From contig NC_092356.1 in NCBI RefSeq assembly GCF_963676685.1, forward strand, positions 21,935,750-21,999,749: a DNA stretch of 64,000 nucleotides, read 5' to 3'. Under the pieces are notes generated by a model, which was given only the letters and a program-made list of their open reading frames with translations, was not told the DNA's origin and did not search any database. The translations under genes were made by a program, and so were the position numbers. The DNA is from Mytilus edulis (lineage: Eukaryota; Mollusca; Bivalvia; Mytilida; Mytilidae). Positions 14,201-29,200 of the stretch are shown piece by piece; the stretch's first letter is position 1, and each line of letters starts with the position of its first letter.

Positions 14201-17200
14201 ATATATATACTTTAAAGTTTTTTATATTGATGTAAAACAAGATCTGACAATGCTGAGCAATTATATAAGGTTATGATCTTTTTGATTTGTCAAATTGTCT
14301 CTTTAGAAAATGTACCTTAAAAGTGTAAATCATATCAATTGTACTTTGTTTTCTATGAAATTACTTTTATTCCAATTTATGAAAATGATAATTTATAAAA
14401 TACATTGGAGTTTTTTTATTGATCAAAAGCGGCTTAAGATCTGACAACTCTTGGCAATTATAAAGGTCATGCTGACCCTATTAAATTTCTAATGGACACT
14501 TTGTGAAAAAGTCTAACTATGTCTTTTTCCCTGAAATTTGTTAAAGATCAGAAACTTTTCATATAATATACATATAACGTAACGGTACCCAAATTGCAAC
14601 GAGTACCAAAATTGCACCTTTTTAGCGAAAATAGCAGTTTTATAGTTTGATACTATGCACGTCTTTCAACATAGGTAAAAATATTTAGATAAGCACAAAT
14701 TGTTCATAGTATTTATCAACAGATGAAGTGTTTACTGAAAAAGCAAAATCTACTGAAACGTCACCATGCGACGTCATCAAAATGTCATCTTTTCAAAATG
14801 AGCAAACTCAATATGTTACAAGTATCCTTTCCTTAAAAAACGAAGAGTAAGCATGGACTTATATCCAATTGTTTAAAATATTTGAAAAAATTAAACAAAA
14901 GCTCTGTTATTATACTTTTGACGATGCAAATTTAAGCATGGATGCAATTTGGGTACTCCTCATTTCAGAATCATTGATGGTTTGGAGGTCTGTTTAGACC
15001 AATTTTTATACGCCCGTCAAAATTTTGACGGGACGTATTATGGTATACAAATGTCCGGTGTCTGTCCGTCCCTCCGTCTGTCTGTCCGGCGTAAACATGT
15101 TGCACCGTAACTTGACAACGACTTATCCAAATTTCATGAAACTTAATATAGTTGTTTCTTATGATGGTCAAACAATCTGTATACTTTTTGGTGAAAATAA
15201 GATTAAAACTTTTTGAGTTACGGCACTTTGTAACTAAAACAGGGGTGTGTTTTTTTCACATGTCGCACTGTATCTCAAAAACAATTCTTGATTATGGCTT
15301 AAAACTTTAAACACTTCTTAGTTATATTAATCTTAATATCTGTATACTTTTTGGTGATGATTGAAAATTTTATTTTTGAGTTATTGAGTATTTTGTAAAA
15401 AAGGGGGAGGGTTTTTTTACATGTCGCACCATATCTCAAAAATGATTTATGATTATTGCTTAAAACTTTACACATGTCTTTGTTATAATAATCTGAAGAT
15501 CTGTATACTTTTTGGTGATGATTCAAAATTTCATTTTTGAGTTGTTGAGTATTTTGTAAAAAAGGGGGAGGTTTTTTTTACACGTTGTGCCGTATCTCAA
15601 AAACAATTTATGATTATTGCTTAAAACTCTACACACTTTTTTGTTATATTAATCTAAAGATCTGTATACTTTTGGGTGATGATTCAAAACTTTATTTTGG
15701 AGTTATTGAGTATTTTGTTAAACAGGGGAGGTTTTTTTTACATGTCGTGCCGTATCTCAAAATTAATTTATGAATATTGCTTAAAACTTTACACACTTCT
15801 TTGTTATATTAATCTAAAGATCTGTATACATTTTGGTTTTGATTCAAAATTTTATTTTAGTGATATTTAGTTTTTTTGTAAAAAAAAACAGGGTTGGGGG
15901 TTTCACATGTCCCGCCGTGTCTCAAAAACAATATATGGTTATTGCTTAAAACTTTCTCAGAAACTATTTATGATTATTGCATAAAACTTCCACACAAGAC
16001 GTCGGGCGTATCATGTGCTCATGGCGCAGCCGTTTATTCTATGATTCCATATGGATTCAAAATTAAATTGGTGAAACCATATACAATGAATAATGATATA
16101 TCTACAAAATAAACATATGATGAAAACGTGTGTCTGAAGTATAAATAAACGTAGGTTAAAAAACTGTCCAAATGGGTGCAATTCGGGTACCCTGACATTA
16201 CCTTAATTAAAAGATTCATAGGCTTAAATATTATTCTAATTTACATATTGCAGAACACGAGTCTGATTTATCTTAAATCAATAAAAACCAAACTTCAAGT
16301 TTAGAAAAAAAAAGAAATATAGACGTTTACAATTGTATATTTAAGGTTCATGCAAAATTTCTGTGCTATGAAAAGTTAACAAATTTTCTTTATAGTATAC
16401 GTTTGGTAAATATAATATTGGTACCGAATATTTGTATGCATACACTTTTTATTCTTTCAAAAATGTTAAGTCCTTATGTCAACCCATTATAGGCTTAAGG
16501 ACATAGACATTGTATGTTTTGAAGAATCTATGTAATATCTTTTGTAAATATTGAAACATCATAAGACGTTTAAACACTTAGTATGTCCCGAATGGTGCTT
16601 AAGAAGGGATTATTGTTAGACTCATTGTTCATGCTCAGTTTTATGCATACCAGTGGCGTATGGCATCTTTTATGCTTAAACTGATGAATTATTCATGTTG
16701 CCTTTACCAAATTTATCATCATTTAGTGTTTTGTATTAAAACACTAAGCATGGTTAAAGTGATGCTTCAGTACACTTAAGGACACATCGTGTTATTAATA
16801 GGTCTGTGTTCACCAAACAGTCTTTTAGTGTTGTGTTTCAGTTTATTCCTAAAAGTCCCAGAACAGGAGCCTCTGGAGCCCATGAGGTTCTATGTTTTGT
16901 ATTATTTTAATGATTTTCAATTCCTAGAGAATTTGGTCTTGATAACAAAGCTTTGAAATTGTTAATTCAGACACATGTCTTTTGTTAAAGACTGACAGTA
17001 TGTTGACATAGGCCTCCAGATATCTTTGGTTATATGTGTTGGTGGGTTGCTGTCTCTGTAAAAATACACCTGAAATCTTTATTATGCTCCCAGTAACTGA
17101 ATCACCTCTTGATTTATCTGTAGTTTTAAGGTGGTACCCAACACTTTCACTAAAATTAATTTGGCTCGTTTAATTTTCATAAAATGTTGTCAAACTATTT

Positions 17201-20200
17201 ACTTTGACCCTTTTACAAAAATATAGAAATTAAATATTTTTTGAACCAACCGTTTTGTCAGAAAAATTACACTGGTTATATAGCAGTTTGACAAACATCA
17301 ATTTTGATCATTGAGAAGCTTAATATTCCTTTTACAACACAACGTCATTAAAACGTTCTGCTGATTTTACAGAGTTGTCTCCCTGTAGTGTTGGGTACCA
17401 CCTTAACATTCTGGATGCAAACTGAAAACAGCACTATAACACATTGTATGGTCAATGGCTAAATTAGTTCTTGTCCCAAAGACATTGACCGACTTTATTT
17501 TCTCAAGACATTGAATTATCGATTCAATCTTCAAGAAAAAATGTAACTTAAAACATGGAAACAATGTAACTTAAAACATGGGGAAAATGTAACTTAAAAC
17601 ATGAAAAAAATGTAACTTAAAACATGGAAACAATGTAACTTAAAACATGGAAAAAATGTAACTTAAAACATGGAAAAATGTAACTTAAAACATGGAAAAA
17701 TGTAACTTAAAACATGGATGGTACAGTAAATTCAAACAAACATAATTTTTTTTATGATAAATGGAAGCATAAGTGTCATTCATTTTATCCTTTGACCTTG
17801 AAGTTCACACAAAACTTAAAATAGTCCTGAGGCAAGCCCAAACCAGATTTAGATATAATGGCTCTTAATCTCCGTTAACATATTGTTAAAGCTTTAAAAG
17901 TCTGCCCTCTTCTCCTTTACATCATCTCAAATTGTTGACTTTAAATTTAGTGACTTGGTAACCATAATATTTTTATATCCTATCGAGTTTTCTTTTCATA
18001 TAGACACAGAATGATCTTTATAGCTATAATAGCCGTAAAATGTTGACAAAACCTCTTACCGATAGAATACCTTTATTTGTATACAATATATCTAATCCTT
18101 TAAGTGTTTGTGATCATCTCTCGGAGCTTTTACTTGTTAAACTTTAAAAGAAACAATTATAATGGTACTTAGTTTTATGACAACAGTGAAATGAATTTTA
18201 AGTTTTGGATATATTTTACAATATGTGACTTAGGACGGGATGACTTTTCAAATTAAAATTTGATTTTGTGTGTGTAAATTCTTTGATGTACGTGTGTTAT
18301 GGATGAGTATTGATAAAAGTCAAATGTGCATCTTCTTTTGGTTTTTAAATTTTTAGAAACGTACAAAATATGACTATGGACTTGAAGATGTTAAAATTTT
18401 AGTTTAAAAAAAATAGTCTCAGAATCAGTATTTTAACTTGTTTAGTACTGTGATTTTTTAGTAACATTTTATTCTGAAAAAAATCATCTCTTTCTCCAGT
18501 GGTAGTATTTATGTCTCACCCTCAATTTACAACAACCAAAATTTACAGCACCTATTTATTTGAAGGGTTGCTTAATTTGTTCTTGTCCTGAACAATGCAT
18601 GAAATATTTGCCACTGCACTTAAAAAATCATTTTAGTTTTCCTTATTTTTTTCTGGTTGGTATTGACCTAGCTTTTATCTTTCACAGAATTTACAAGTTA
18701 AGTTAATTTTATAAGAACTAAGGTGAGGGAGCATAAGTTAATTTTATAAGAACTAAGGTGAGGGAGCATAAGTTAATTTTATTAGAACTAAGGTGAGGGA
18801 GTATAATTTAATTTTATAAGAACTAAGGTGAGGGAGTATAATTTAATTTTATAAGAACTAAGGTGAGGGAGCATAAGTTAATTTTATAAGAACTAAGGTG
18901 AGGGAGTATAATTTAATTTTATAAGAACTAAGGTGAGGGAGCATAAGTTAATTTTATAAGAACTAAGGTGAGGGAGCATAAGTTAATTTTAAAAGAACTA
19001 AGGTGAGGGAGCATAAGTTAATTTTATAAGAACTAAGGTGAGGGAGCATAAGTTAATTTTATAAGAACTAAGGTGAGGGAGCATAAGTTAATTTTATAAG
19101 AACTAAGGTGAGGGAGCATAAGTTATTTTTATAAGAACTAAGGTGAGGCCGAGCATCTTATTGAATATTCTATACTTTTTAATGTAATACATGCAGATTT
19201 TTGTATTGAACTACTAAGTTTGCACAATGTTATTGAAGTCAATTCATATTTATTGATTTGTGATGTTCAAACATAGAATAGGCTGGTAGCATCACTATTT
19301 AAATAATCAATATAAACATCATATTCTATGATTAAAGTCACTTGCATTGAAAATTAAAATATAGCCTGATCAGGTGAAATTGGTAGATACTGTATACTCT
19401 CTAATAAACAGAATAATGATAAGACTATTGTTGGAAATATGGGCTTTCAACATCCAGTGCTTTTGATTGTCACAAGGTACATCTTGGATATCAATTGATA
19501 GCTTTGTATTTTAAATACATCCAGTGCTTTTGATTGTCACAAGGTATATCTTGGATATCAATTGATAGCTTTGTATTTTAAATAGATATAGTAAGATGTG
19601 GTATGAGTGCCAATGAGACAACTCTCTATCCAAGTCACAATTTGTAAAAGTAATTTAACCATAATACGTCAAAGTACTGTAAGTCTTCAACATGGAGGTG
19701 CAGATTGAAAAAGCAAGCTATAAAGGGCCCAAAATATGACAAGTGTAAAATAATTTAAACAGAACAACCAAGTGGCTTCTCCATATAAAAAAATAAGAAA
19801 CGAGAAACATCTATGAACCACATCAACAAACAACCTCTGAACATCATGTTTTTGACTTAGGACCTGTGCAAACAAATGCAGTGGATTTGAAAGGTACCAT
19901 GCGCAAGAAATGAATACTAAAATGATTATTTTTTATTTTAAGTACAGTGACAGATAATTCATGCATTGTTCAGGACAAGAAAAATTAAGCATTTATAATA
20001 AGACTACTTGGAAATGTAATAATTTCTGATGTTATCTTTATTTTGGGATTTTGTTTTTCACAAAACTATTTCTGAATATTATGACTGCTTTGCAAATCAA
20101 AACACACATTGTAATTTACTAATATATGAATTAAGTGTTTTCTTTTTAAATTATGAATCTGACCTAGAATACTGTTAAGTTATTTCCCATAGACAAAAAA

Positions 20201-23200
20201 AAAAGAAGTTGTGTCCCCTGCCTCCCTCCCTTTTCTAATTTGTTACATCTGATGGACATTTTGGTTAAGCAGCATCAATGTCCTGAAATGTGTAGTAAGC
20301 ATTATATGTAATGTCTTTGAAGTCCAGATTATTTCCTTTTATTAGTGAAAAGAATATGTAAAACGTAAAGAAAATAAACTAATTTTACCCAACTTTTCAG
20401 TCTGGAGGCTGGTAACAGGTATTATATATTTGACATTTAAAAAAAGTGCAAAAATGAAATGTTCAACTTTTAGATCACAAAATAAGATTTTAAATCATAT
20501 TATTTAAAAGTTTTCCCTTACATCAGTTTCGAATCATTAAGAAAGTTTGTTTGAAAAGTTGGACTTTTTGATAACTGTTAAAACATGTTTATTAGATTAA
20601 ATTTGGTATCAGTTCAAAAAAGATTTTTATTGCTTTTAAATTTCACTAAAGGTATAACTTTGATTTGAGGTTTTGTTATGAATTTCTATACAATTTTAAA
20701 TGGTTTGTTTATTTCCTATAGGTGCAAAATGAATTGAATTTAATTTGAACGTATATTTATTTTATTTAAAATATGATATAAATTTTTTATCTTATGATTT
20801 CTTTTTACTTTCTGAATGGGTATTTTAATGAAATTTACCTCCATAGAATGAAATTGAATAATAAATTTCATGTATGATAATATTGCCTTTTAATTCTATT
20901 ATAAATGCACCTCAATGTTAGCAGCATGCAAACTGGTGAGATTTTAACAGTTAAAAGTTGAATTAAGATTTGGTTGCAGTTTTCTTAAATGAAAAAGGGG
21001 CAACAAGGCTCTGTGTTCCTACTTTGACCTAGTATGGTTTACTTTTATAAATTGTGACTTGGATGGAGAGTCGTCTCATAATGTATTCATACCACATCTT
21101 CTTATATCTGTATAAAAAATTCGTCTGTTAGCTTAATTGGACTTATTTCAAGTAAAAAATAGGAAAATCTCAGAATTGTGAGGTATGTCGATATTTCTTT
21201 TTATACACTACCTTAACATGCTCTGAAATATATATACTGCAGATTTCTTTTGCATATTTGAAAGATTTCTGCAACAACTTCAAATAACAGATTTATTGAT
21301 TTTTATCTAAATTTTTAAGTGCAGCTTTAATCTAAAATGTTAGATCTTAGAATCACAAAAAGACACCTATTTTACAATAAAATAAAATCTGATGTTGGAT
21401 GGTTGTCGTTTGTAATCATGTGCTTTGTTTTAAGAGGTGCTCGTTTCTCGTTTTTTAGATTAGACTGTTGGTTTTTCCGTTTTAATGGTTTTACACTAGT
21501 AATTTTTTGGGGCCCTTTATAGCATGCATCATCGAGTGTCAGTCATTAGGCTCCATGTTGAAGACCTTAATTAATTTTGACCTATAATGGTTTATTTTTT
21601 TTTAAATTATGACTTGGATAGAGAGTTGTATCATTGGCACTTATACCACATCTTCTTATATCTCTATATTTGGATTTCACGTGTTACGTATATTTGGGTT
21701 ACTGTCTCATTGACAAATAACCCACGACTCTATTAATTGATATTGAATTCTGCCAAGTCATCTAATTTTATAAAGTCTTAATTCTAGTTTTGTAAAGGAA
21801 ATTGCTTAAACTATTGATTTTCATTAAACTCTGAAACATAAAAATTGATATTTCTCCATTCTTATATCAGATACTGTTTCTGTACATAAAGACTATTTGT
21901 GTATTTAATTTTTAGTTTCCTTTATGTATTGATTATAAGAAAAGTAAATTGATTATAATACATGCAAGCAGACATATGTCAAACTTAAAATCCACTGTGA
22001 AATAGTGTTAACTTTAATCTTAAGCTGATTAAACTGGATTACAGTTAAACTGTGTATTGCCAGAGTTTATCAATTGGAAGACTTTCAAAATGAATTTAGC
22101 TGTGCCATATGTTAATGGAAAGATTTGATAAGCAATTCTTACTTTGTGTGGTGTTTTTTAAGGAACATTTTCATTGATAATGGATGATTCTGTTGATTTA
22201 GCATTGTATATGGTAGGTGAATGTATACTTTACTTATTTTCTGCATGAACTTTAGTTTACCATGTAAAATGAAACTTTAAAGTCATAAAAAGCATAAGAT
22301 ATGTTATTTCAAGTTATTTAAGCAGTGGAGGAACATATATTTTATTTTGCACCCAGAGCTTGTATTACAGGACTGACCTAATGCATTTATAATAAAATTT
22401 GTTTTCTTCAAAGATGCATGAAATATTTGTCACTACATGGACATCCAGCAACCAACAAAAGAAATAAATATATGCATGCTTCTTGTAATTTGAATGATTT
22501 TATCTGCTGATCTAGATGGGCCTGGGAAGTCTCCCCAGGTCAAACTGTGCAGAAATGTATTTTCCATCTGGATTCAGGCTTATTTTAGAATACTTAGAAA
22601 TCATAAATGTATCTTCTCCCTCATTTTATATTGCTCAAGACAGGTATAAGATACTAAATATATTACAGTATTGAATTACGTTTTATTAAAATAGCAGTAG
22701 CCTATCTTTATGGACAGTTTATATTAACTTTTAATGATAAAAATATCAGAGAATCGTAGGTACAAAGATATTTTGTCAATAATAAATCTTTAGGTAATCG
22801 TTATTAAATCCTCTTCACACCCTTGTTGTATGATATAACTAAAGTAACCTGTCAATTAAATGTAACGAATTCTCTCTTGTCACCTTCTAAACTTACTTCT
22901 TGTTTAAAGGGTGCATAATTGAAGATAGTGCTAGGTTTTTATGTAATGAATTCTCTCTTGTCACCTTCTAAACTTACTGTTTAACATATTTAAAGGGTGC
23001 ATAATTGAAGATAGCGCTAGTTTTTATGTAATGAATTCCCTCTTGTCACACTCTAAACTTACTGTTTAACATGTTTAAAGGATTTGTAATAGGAGATAGT
23101 GAGAGTTTTTATGAAAGTTGTGCATGTAAAGTAATAGGTACAATTTTATGAATTTTAAACAAGCTTTTTAAGTGCACCTTGCCAAAAGATCAGTAAAAAA

Positions 23201-26200
23201 CATGTAGAAGATACCTTGCTCATGTAATTCAGTATGCCATTCACATGTTTAGTCTAATGACTGTTCAGTGGGGCTTGGATTAAAACAGTTGAAGTTCAAG
23301 TCATATTATGAAGTTGAGTTAAAACCTAAAATTCTGAGAAGTTTTGCCAAATATAGCCAAACCAATCTTATATAATGTCTGGGGTAGAAAACATAAGCTG
23401 TGATTCAAATAAAGAAACATTTGTAAAATATCAGATTTTGGCCCGGCCAGAGTGGTATAACTTTCTCGAAAAGTCATACATATAAATTCTAATCGAACAA
23501 TTTCAGCTGTGGCATAAAATTTATCTATAAAAACTTTAACAGTGTATTACAGCTAAATGGCAGAAGGGCTTGAAATCACATAATCCATGAAAATACAGTT
23601 TTTCACTATAGATACTTTATTTAGGGGTGTTTAACAAGTTTGACTTCAAAAGTTAAATTAAAAACATATCATTTCTTCCAATATTCATAGTAGTTTCACA
23701 ATTTATATATAAAATCTAACTTAAAGGTAATTACAGATACATTTTTATTTAAAGATGATTGAATATATAGAGATTTTGAAATGGTAGAGTGACACTTGAA
23801 TACATATGAACAAACTGTTAATGGGAGATAACTCTATTTTTCAAAATTATTTTTCAGGTTTCATCAAACAACAAATTAGCAGGAAACAAACAATCTGTCT
23901 TTATTACTGATGCTTTTTTATTTATTTATATTTTTAGAACAACAATGCTGCTTTGTGGTCGAGCATAGACTGGCCAACCAACCCTGCCACATCTGCACAA
24001 CAGTCAAAATCCTGCAAGTCTAGCAATTCAACCCGAAACATAAAGATGGATGTCGATGATGATCTTCAATGTCCAGTCTGTTTAGAATTATATTCTTATC
24101 CAATCATACTTCCGTGTTCTCATGTTTTATGTCGAGAACCATGTGCCGAACACCTGTTTGATTTTAATTTCATTCGCTGTCCTGTGTGTCGTGATAACTG
24201 TTATGTTAGTGGAGGAATTAGTAGTCTACCAAGAGTTCTAGCCCTTGAAAATATAATATGTCGATACAAAGAAGACCAACGGAAAGGAGAGAAAGAAAAA
24301 CAAAAATCTTCTTCACCTGTCGAGGAACATATAGTTCAAACAGTTATAGAAGAAATTGCTGAAAGTCCTATTTTATGCCAGCATTGTGATTCGTCACTGA
24401 AAAAACTTGCCAAAAAATCTTGCCTTGATTGCTGCTCTTCATATTGCAGCAGGTGCTTTAGACATTCTCATCCATCGAGAGAGCCGTATTCATGTCACGA
24501 AATTGTGGAACCAAGAACAGATCTCATTAAAAAGACTGAATCCATACAGACGTTTTCTCATTCAGGAAAGTGCTCATTACATAAAGAGAAATTAACTTTA
24601 TATTGTTCGGAATGTTCACAATCATGTTGTACAAAATGTAAAAGTATGGAGTGCCATAGAGGACATAGCATAATCTTGATTGAAGATGCATATTCAGATT
24701 TAAAGGTAATTACAAAAATTAGATTTGCTATGATTTCATACTGCTAATGTCCTTTGTCATGACAATTAATAATCATAAAAAAAGAAACATCAAATAAAAA
24801 AAACAAACACTGAAGTCATACATATATATACTTTGGAAACATAATGGTAGTCCTTATCTGATATAATAATGTGTTTTGATGTTATTGTCTTGTTGAACGC
24901 AAACTAGCAATTGTTAAATGAATTTACACAAAAACCATTTTACAGATCTGATAAGAAATAAATACACATGTATTAAGTTAAATTCTAACCTTAAGTTTCA
25001 AGAAAGCTACAACTGTAAAAATCATATATAAAGATTAAAGGTTGAATATATATACAGTGATTTGGAATTGGTGGTGTGACACCTGAATAAAAATGAAAAA
25101 TCTGTTAATGGGAGATAACTCTATTTATTTTCTAATAATTTTTCAGATTTCATTAAATAACCGTTCATCCTTACTGACACTGTCACCTTTTTCAAAATAT
25201 TATTATGTTGTTCTTATTATTAAGGTTAGTTACAAATAAAATGATTCTATTAGATTGACTTTTTGAATGAGAATTTCATGTCATCCTCCCTTGTCTCAAA
25301 GTAGACCCACTTCTTCTCATATTTATAGTAGTTAATAACCAGGCGCAGATCCAGAGGGGGGGTTCCGGGGGTTGGAACCCCCCCTTTTTTTTGGACGATC
25401 GATGCATTTGAATGGGGACATGTAATTGGAACCCCCCCTTTTGTCCTGGGTTAGGAACCCCCCTTTTTAAAATGGCTGGATCCGCCCCTGATAACACTGG
25501 TTTTATGTACTAAGTTTAAACTCTTAAAGTAAGATATACTGTAAATTCAGAAATTATTGCGAGGTTTTTATTATTGCGAATAATGCGACTGAGTTGTAAA
25601 CGCAATAATTAAAACTCGCATTTTGTAATATTTCAACAGAATTAAGCATGACTTTTCTCAAAATCGTAAAAATTAAAATCGCATTCAAGTGTAAAATGAC
25701 AAAATCGCAATAATAAATGCACGCAATAATTTCTGAATTTACAGTATAGAGAGATGCAAAAATTGTGTTTAAAGATGGTTAAATATATACAGATTTTGAA
25801 TTGGTGATGTGACATCTGAATAAATGAAACAATCTGTGAATGGGAGATAACTCAATTTATTTTCTACTTATTTTTTTCAGATTTCTTTAAACAACAGTTT
25901 ATCCAAACTAGACAACACTCAAGCACATGTTACAACTTCATTAAAATGCCAAAGAGATAACCTAAAAGATATGCAGGTAGGTATTACTTTGACCTATAAT
26001 GGTTTACTTTTACAAATTGTGACTTAGATGAAGAGGTATCTCATGGGCACTCATACCACATCTTATAACTATTAGTTCTTAATCAGGATGACTTCTATAT
26101 TCATCAAAGTATAATTTGATAGAAAATAGATTGATTAATTGTTTGTTTTTAACACCAATTTCAGCATGCTCGACTATACTGCGTTGGCCAGTTATGAGTT

Positions 26201-29200
26201 TTTATTGATAAAGAAAATGTACCATTAAAAACCAGTAAATGTCAGCAGGGAAAGTTAGCATTCCCAGTCAAAAAAGTTAGTTACAGCAGATTCCATTGAG
26301 TGTGTAGCAAAAGGTAATATCTTTGGTTAGCTTGCTTGTTAGCTGAACCGTGAAGTCATTGTTAAGTTAGGTAAACTACCCTACTTTAAGAATAGCCTAG
26401 TCCGACAGAAAACCTATTAATCTGTATGTTGGACTATGCTACTTCGAAAGGCGGGTAGTATACCTGACCTAATAATGACTTCACGGTTCAGCTAACAAGC
26501 AAGCTAACCAAAGATATTACCTTTCACTACACACTCAATAGAATCCGCTGTAAATGCACCTACAATGTATGGTTTCAAACATACAACCTTAGTGTTGACA
26601 GGCAGGGTAGTGATTGCTGTATATGAAAACCAGGCCACTTAAGCCCATGACAAAAAAAAGAAACAGTTTCAAAAACACAATGATATATTGCTTAATTTCA
26701 AAGATTATTTTATATCATGATCATGATGCAATATGATTTTTGTAAATTTTCTCTCACAGATTTAAAAAATGACAATGCTTATTATCTGACTTACTAGATA
26801 GATTCAAATCTTGTTTTTTGAATTCCTCCTCTCATGCATGTGATCTTTTGAATCTCTTTTGACATGATAAATGATATGGGAAAGTGATAAAATGCATAAT
26901 TCTAGTATTTATACATGAGCAGCTAGCACATGTATATAATGCAACATCTTATGAATATGGAAATTGTCATATCCAGTTTGCAAAATGGTTTGTAATGGGA
27001 GATAACTCCTTCTATTTTTTCTTTAGTTTTCAAAGAATTGATACAAATATTACATTTGAATTTTAAAAGACATATATTTTTATCCAAAAAAATTCAAACT
27101 TCATTTTTTATGTACAGATAAAAAATGTAGAGGATTTCTGAGTAATTTGTATATTTTTGGTAATTTTGCTCTTCAACATTTTAAATGAGATCGCAAGAGG
27201 AGCTTGACAGGAATAGATGCTACCTAGGTTTTTATCTCTTGTATTTATATGTCTCTTGTGGTTGAGAAGTCATTATGCAGAAATGTAACTTTCTATATTT
27301 TCTATTTAACAGCAAGCTATAAATAGAAGAAGAGACGAAATAAATATGCATTGTGATGCTTTAATGGCCGAAATAGAAAATAAAAGGAATTTTTTTCTTG
27401 CTGACCTTGAATATGAAGAAAGAATTCGACAAAATGACATGGAAGATATGGTAAAAGCCATTGAAAGAATACAGGGGTCATCTCAAGCACTACAAAACTT
27501 TGCAAAAGAACTTCTCAAAGAAAATGTCCCAGAATTCCTTGAGGTAAGTACTTTATTTTTAATTAGTACAATAAACATCATGTACAGGAACAAATTTTTA
27601 AACTTCGTTTCATATTTGATAGTAATTTGCAGTATTTTTTAAAATTATCAATTATTATGATATTTATTTTTAGTGAAAAAGAAGTTTCAAATTTATCAAG
27701 TACACTTGTCCTATTATTAAACTTTAAAATTTCAAGAAAAGAAGTAGATATATCTAAAATAAAATTCACAATTGACCTATAAATTTCAAGAAAAGAAATG
27801 GAAATGTTTAAAAATTTTATCACAAACGAAATAGTTTTTATGAAAGTAATAAAATCCCAATTAAGCAGTTAAGGGGAGATAACACAGTAAACAAAATATA
27901 ATCCTTTGTATTTTCAGGAGGCCTGTTCATTAAATGAAAAGTGAGTAGACCTAAATTATAATTTGTTAGTTGGGTACAACTGTCCACTGGGGTAAAGCTG
28001 ATGACCGTAACTGCATTCACGGTCATCCCAAGATGTCGGATGGAAAATTAGGTCAGTTTCTGTATTGTCTGTTAAAGTGTTTCTATATCATTTTCTTTAC
28101 AAATTATACATTGAAACGATGTAAATTTATAAAAGAATCACTTGGAAATCACTAATTACTTCTGAGAAATGTGCATGAAACGGGAAATTCGATTTGAAAA
28201 AATCGCCAAGATGACCGTAAATCATAATCGAGATGACCGTAACAGAATCAGCGATTCATAACAAGGCTGACCGTAACTGCTATTAAGATGACCGTAATTT
28301 GTAAATGATGACCGTAACTTTTAAAGGATGACCCTCAATTCTAAGAAATATCCGTAATTATATAACTATCTTTTTGTATCAAATGATTGCCAAAAGACAT
28401 GCAAATGAACAGGAAGGGAAAACATGCCACAAAAGCACGATCAAATGACACCTTACAAGCATAATAAAAAAAAAAATGGGGTGCACAGCCTTCAACTGCT
28501 CGACAAAAGATTTTTGTTTGTTTCTGGGATTCCTTTTAATGACATATAATAAACACACATTTTTAAAAATGCCAAAAAATTGCATGTACACCCATTGATA
28601 TTATATAGTCTTTCATTTTGTCGTGCAAATAAAATAACAGAAATATTTTGAAAATATCATTCGAATAAACGAGTGAAGTTGAGCTCCAGCAAAGTAGATC
28701 CTTAAAATAGTATTGTACGAAAAGCGTATCACAAGGCGGAACGTTGTCAATTTGTATATATACAGAAATGTTATTCATACAGTCAGGATTCTACTTCTTC
28801 AAAATTATCTCCCCATTAGTGATTACGCCAGTTCATGCTCACAATCGTAGAAATGGAAGCCATTGTAGGGATGACGCTCTGCCAATTTTGCTCTTGAAAA
28901 CTGATAAATTTATCCACATAGCACCATTACGATCGATCGTTATATGTAAGTTATATTTTAAAAGACAAATGTATCTACTAGCTAATGAGCATTAGTTAAT
29001 GATCTTGTCTGCATTGATTCAACTTAAAAATATTGTCTGTTCGGATGTCAGATGGAATTTTTGAAAATTCTTAAGCATTTAAAAAATTCTAATTAAATAT
29101 TTCGTGGAAGGGCAGACTAAACATTTTCAGTGGTTGAAGATTATAAACCCTAATTATCACACACAAGAAAATCATATTTTTTCGAAGATATCCATTTTCA

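Larger units (their letters stand above)
18567..19995. repeat. inverted SINE-like pair flanking a minisatellite
   Basis: The left arm (about 18567-18645) has TTCTTGTCCTGAACAATGCA and TGAAATATTTGCCACTG. Its inverted counterpart lies at about 19917-19995. The motif also occurs singly at 22416, 46056 and 58950. It is probably two head-to-head copies of one dispersed repeat enclosing the 35-bp minisatellite. Confidence 0.5.

Noticed and set aside
15585..16112. Several small frames with recurring 'YDYCLKLYTL' text
   Set aside because: The frames repeat with the 155-bp tandem units, so they reflect array structure rather than genes.
17537..17717. CRISPR-like regular repeats
   Set aside because: Units are contiguous without unique spacers, and the genome is eukaryotic.
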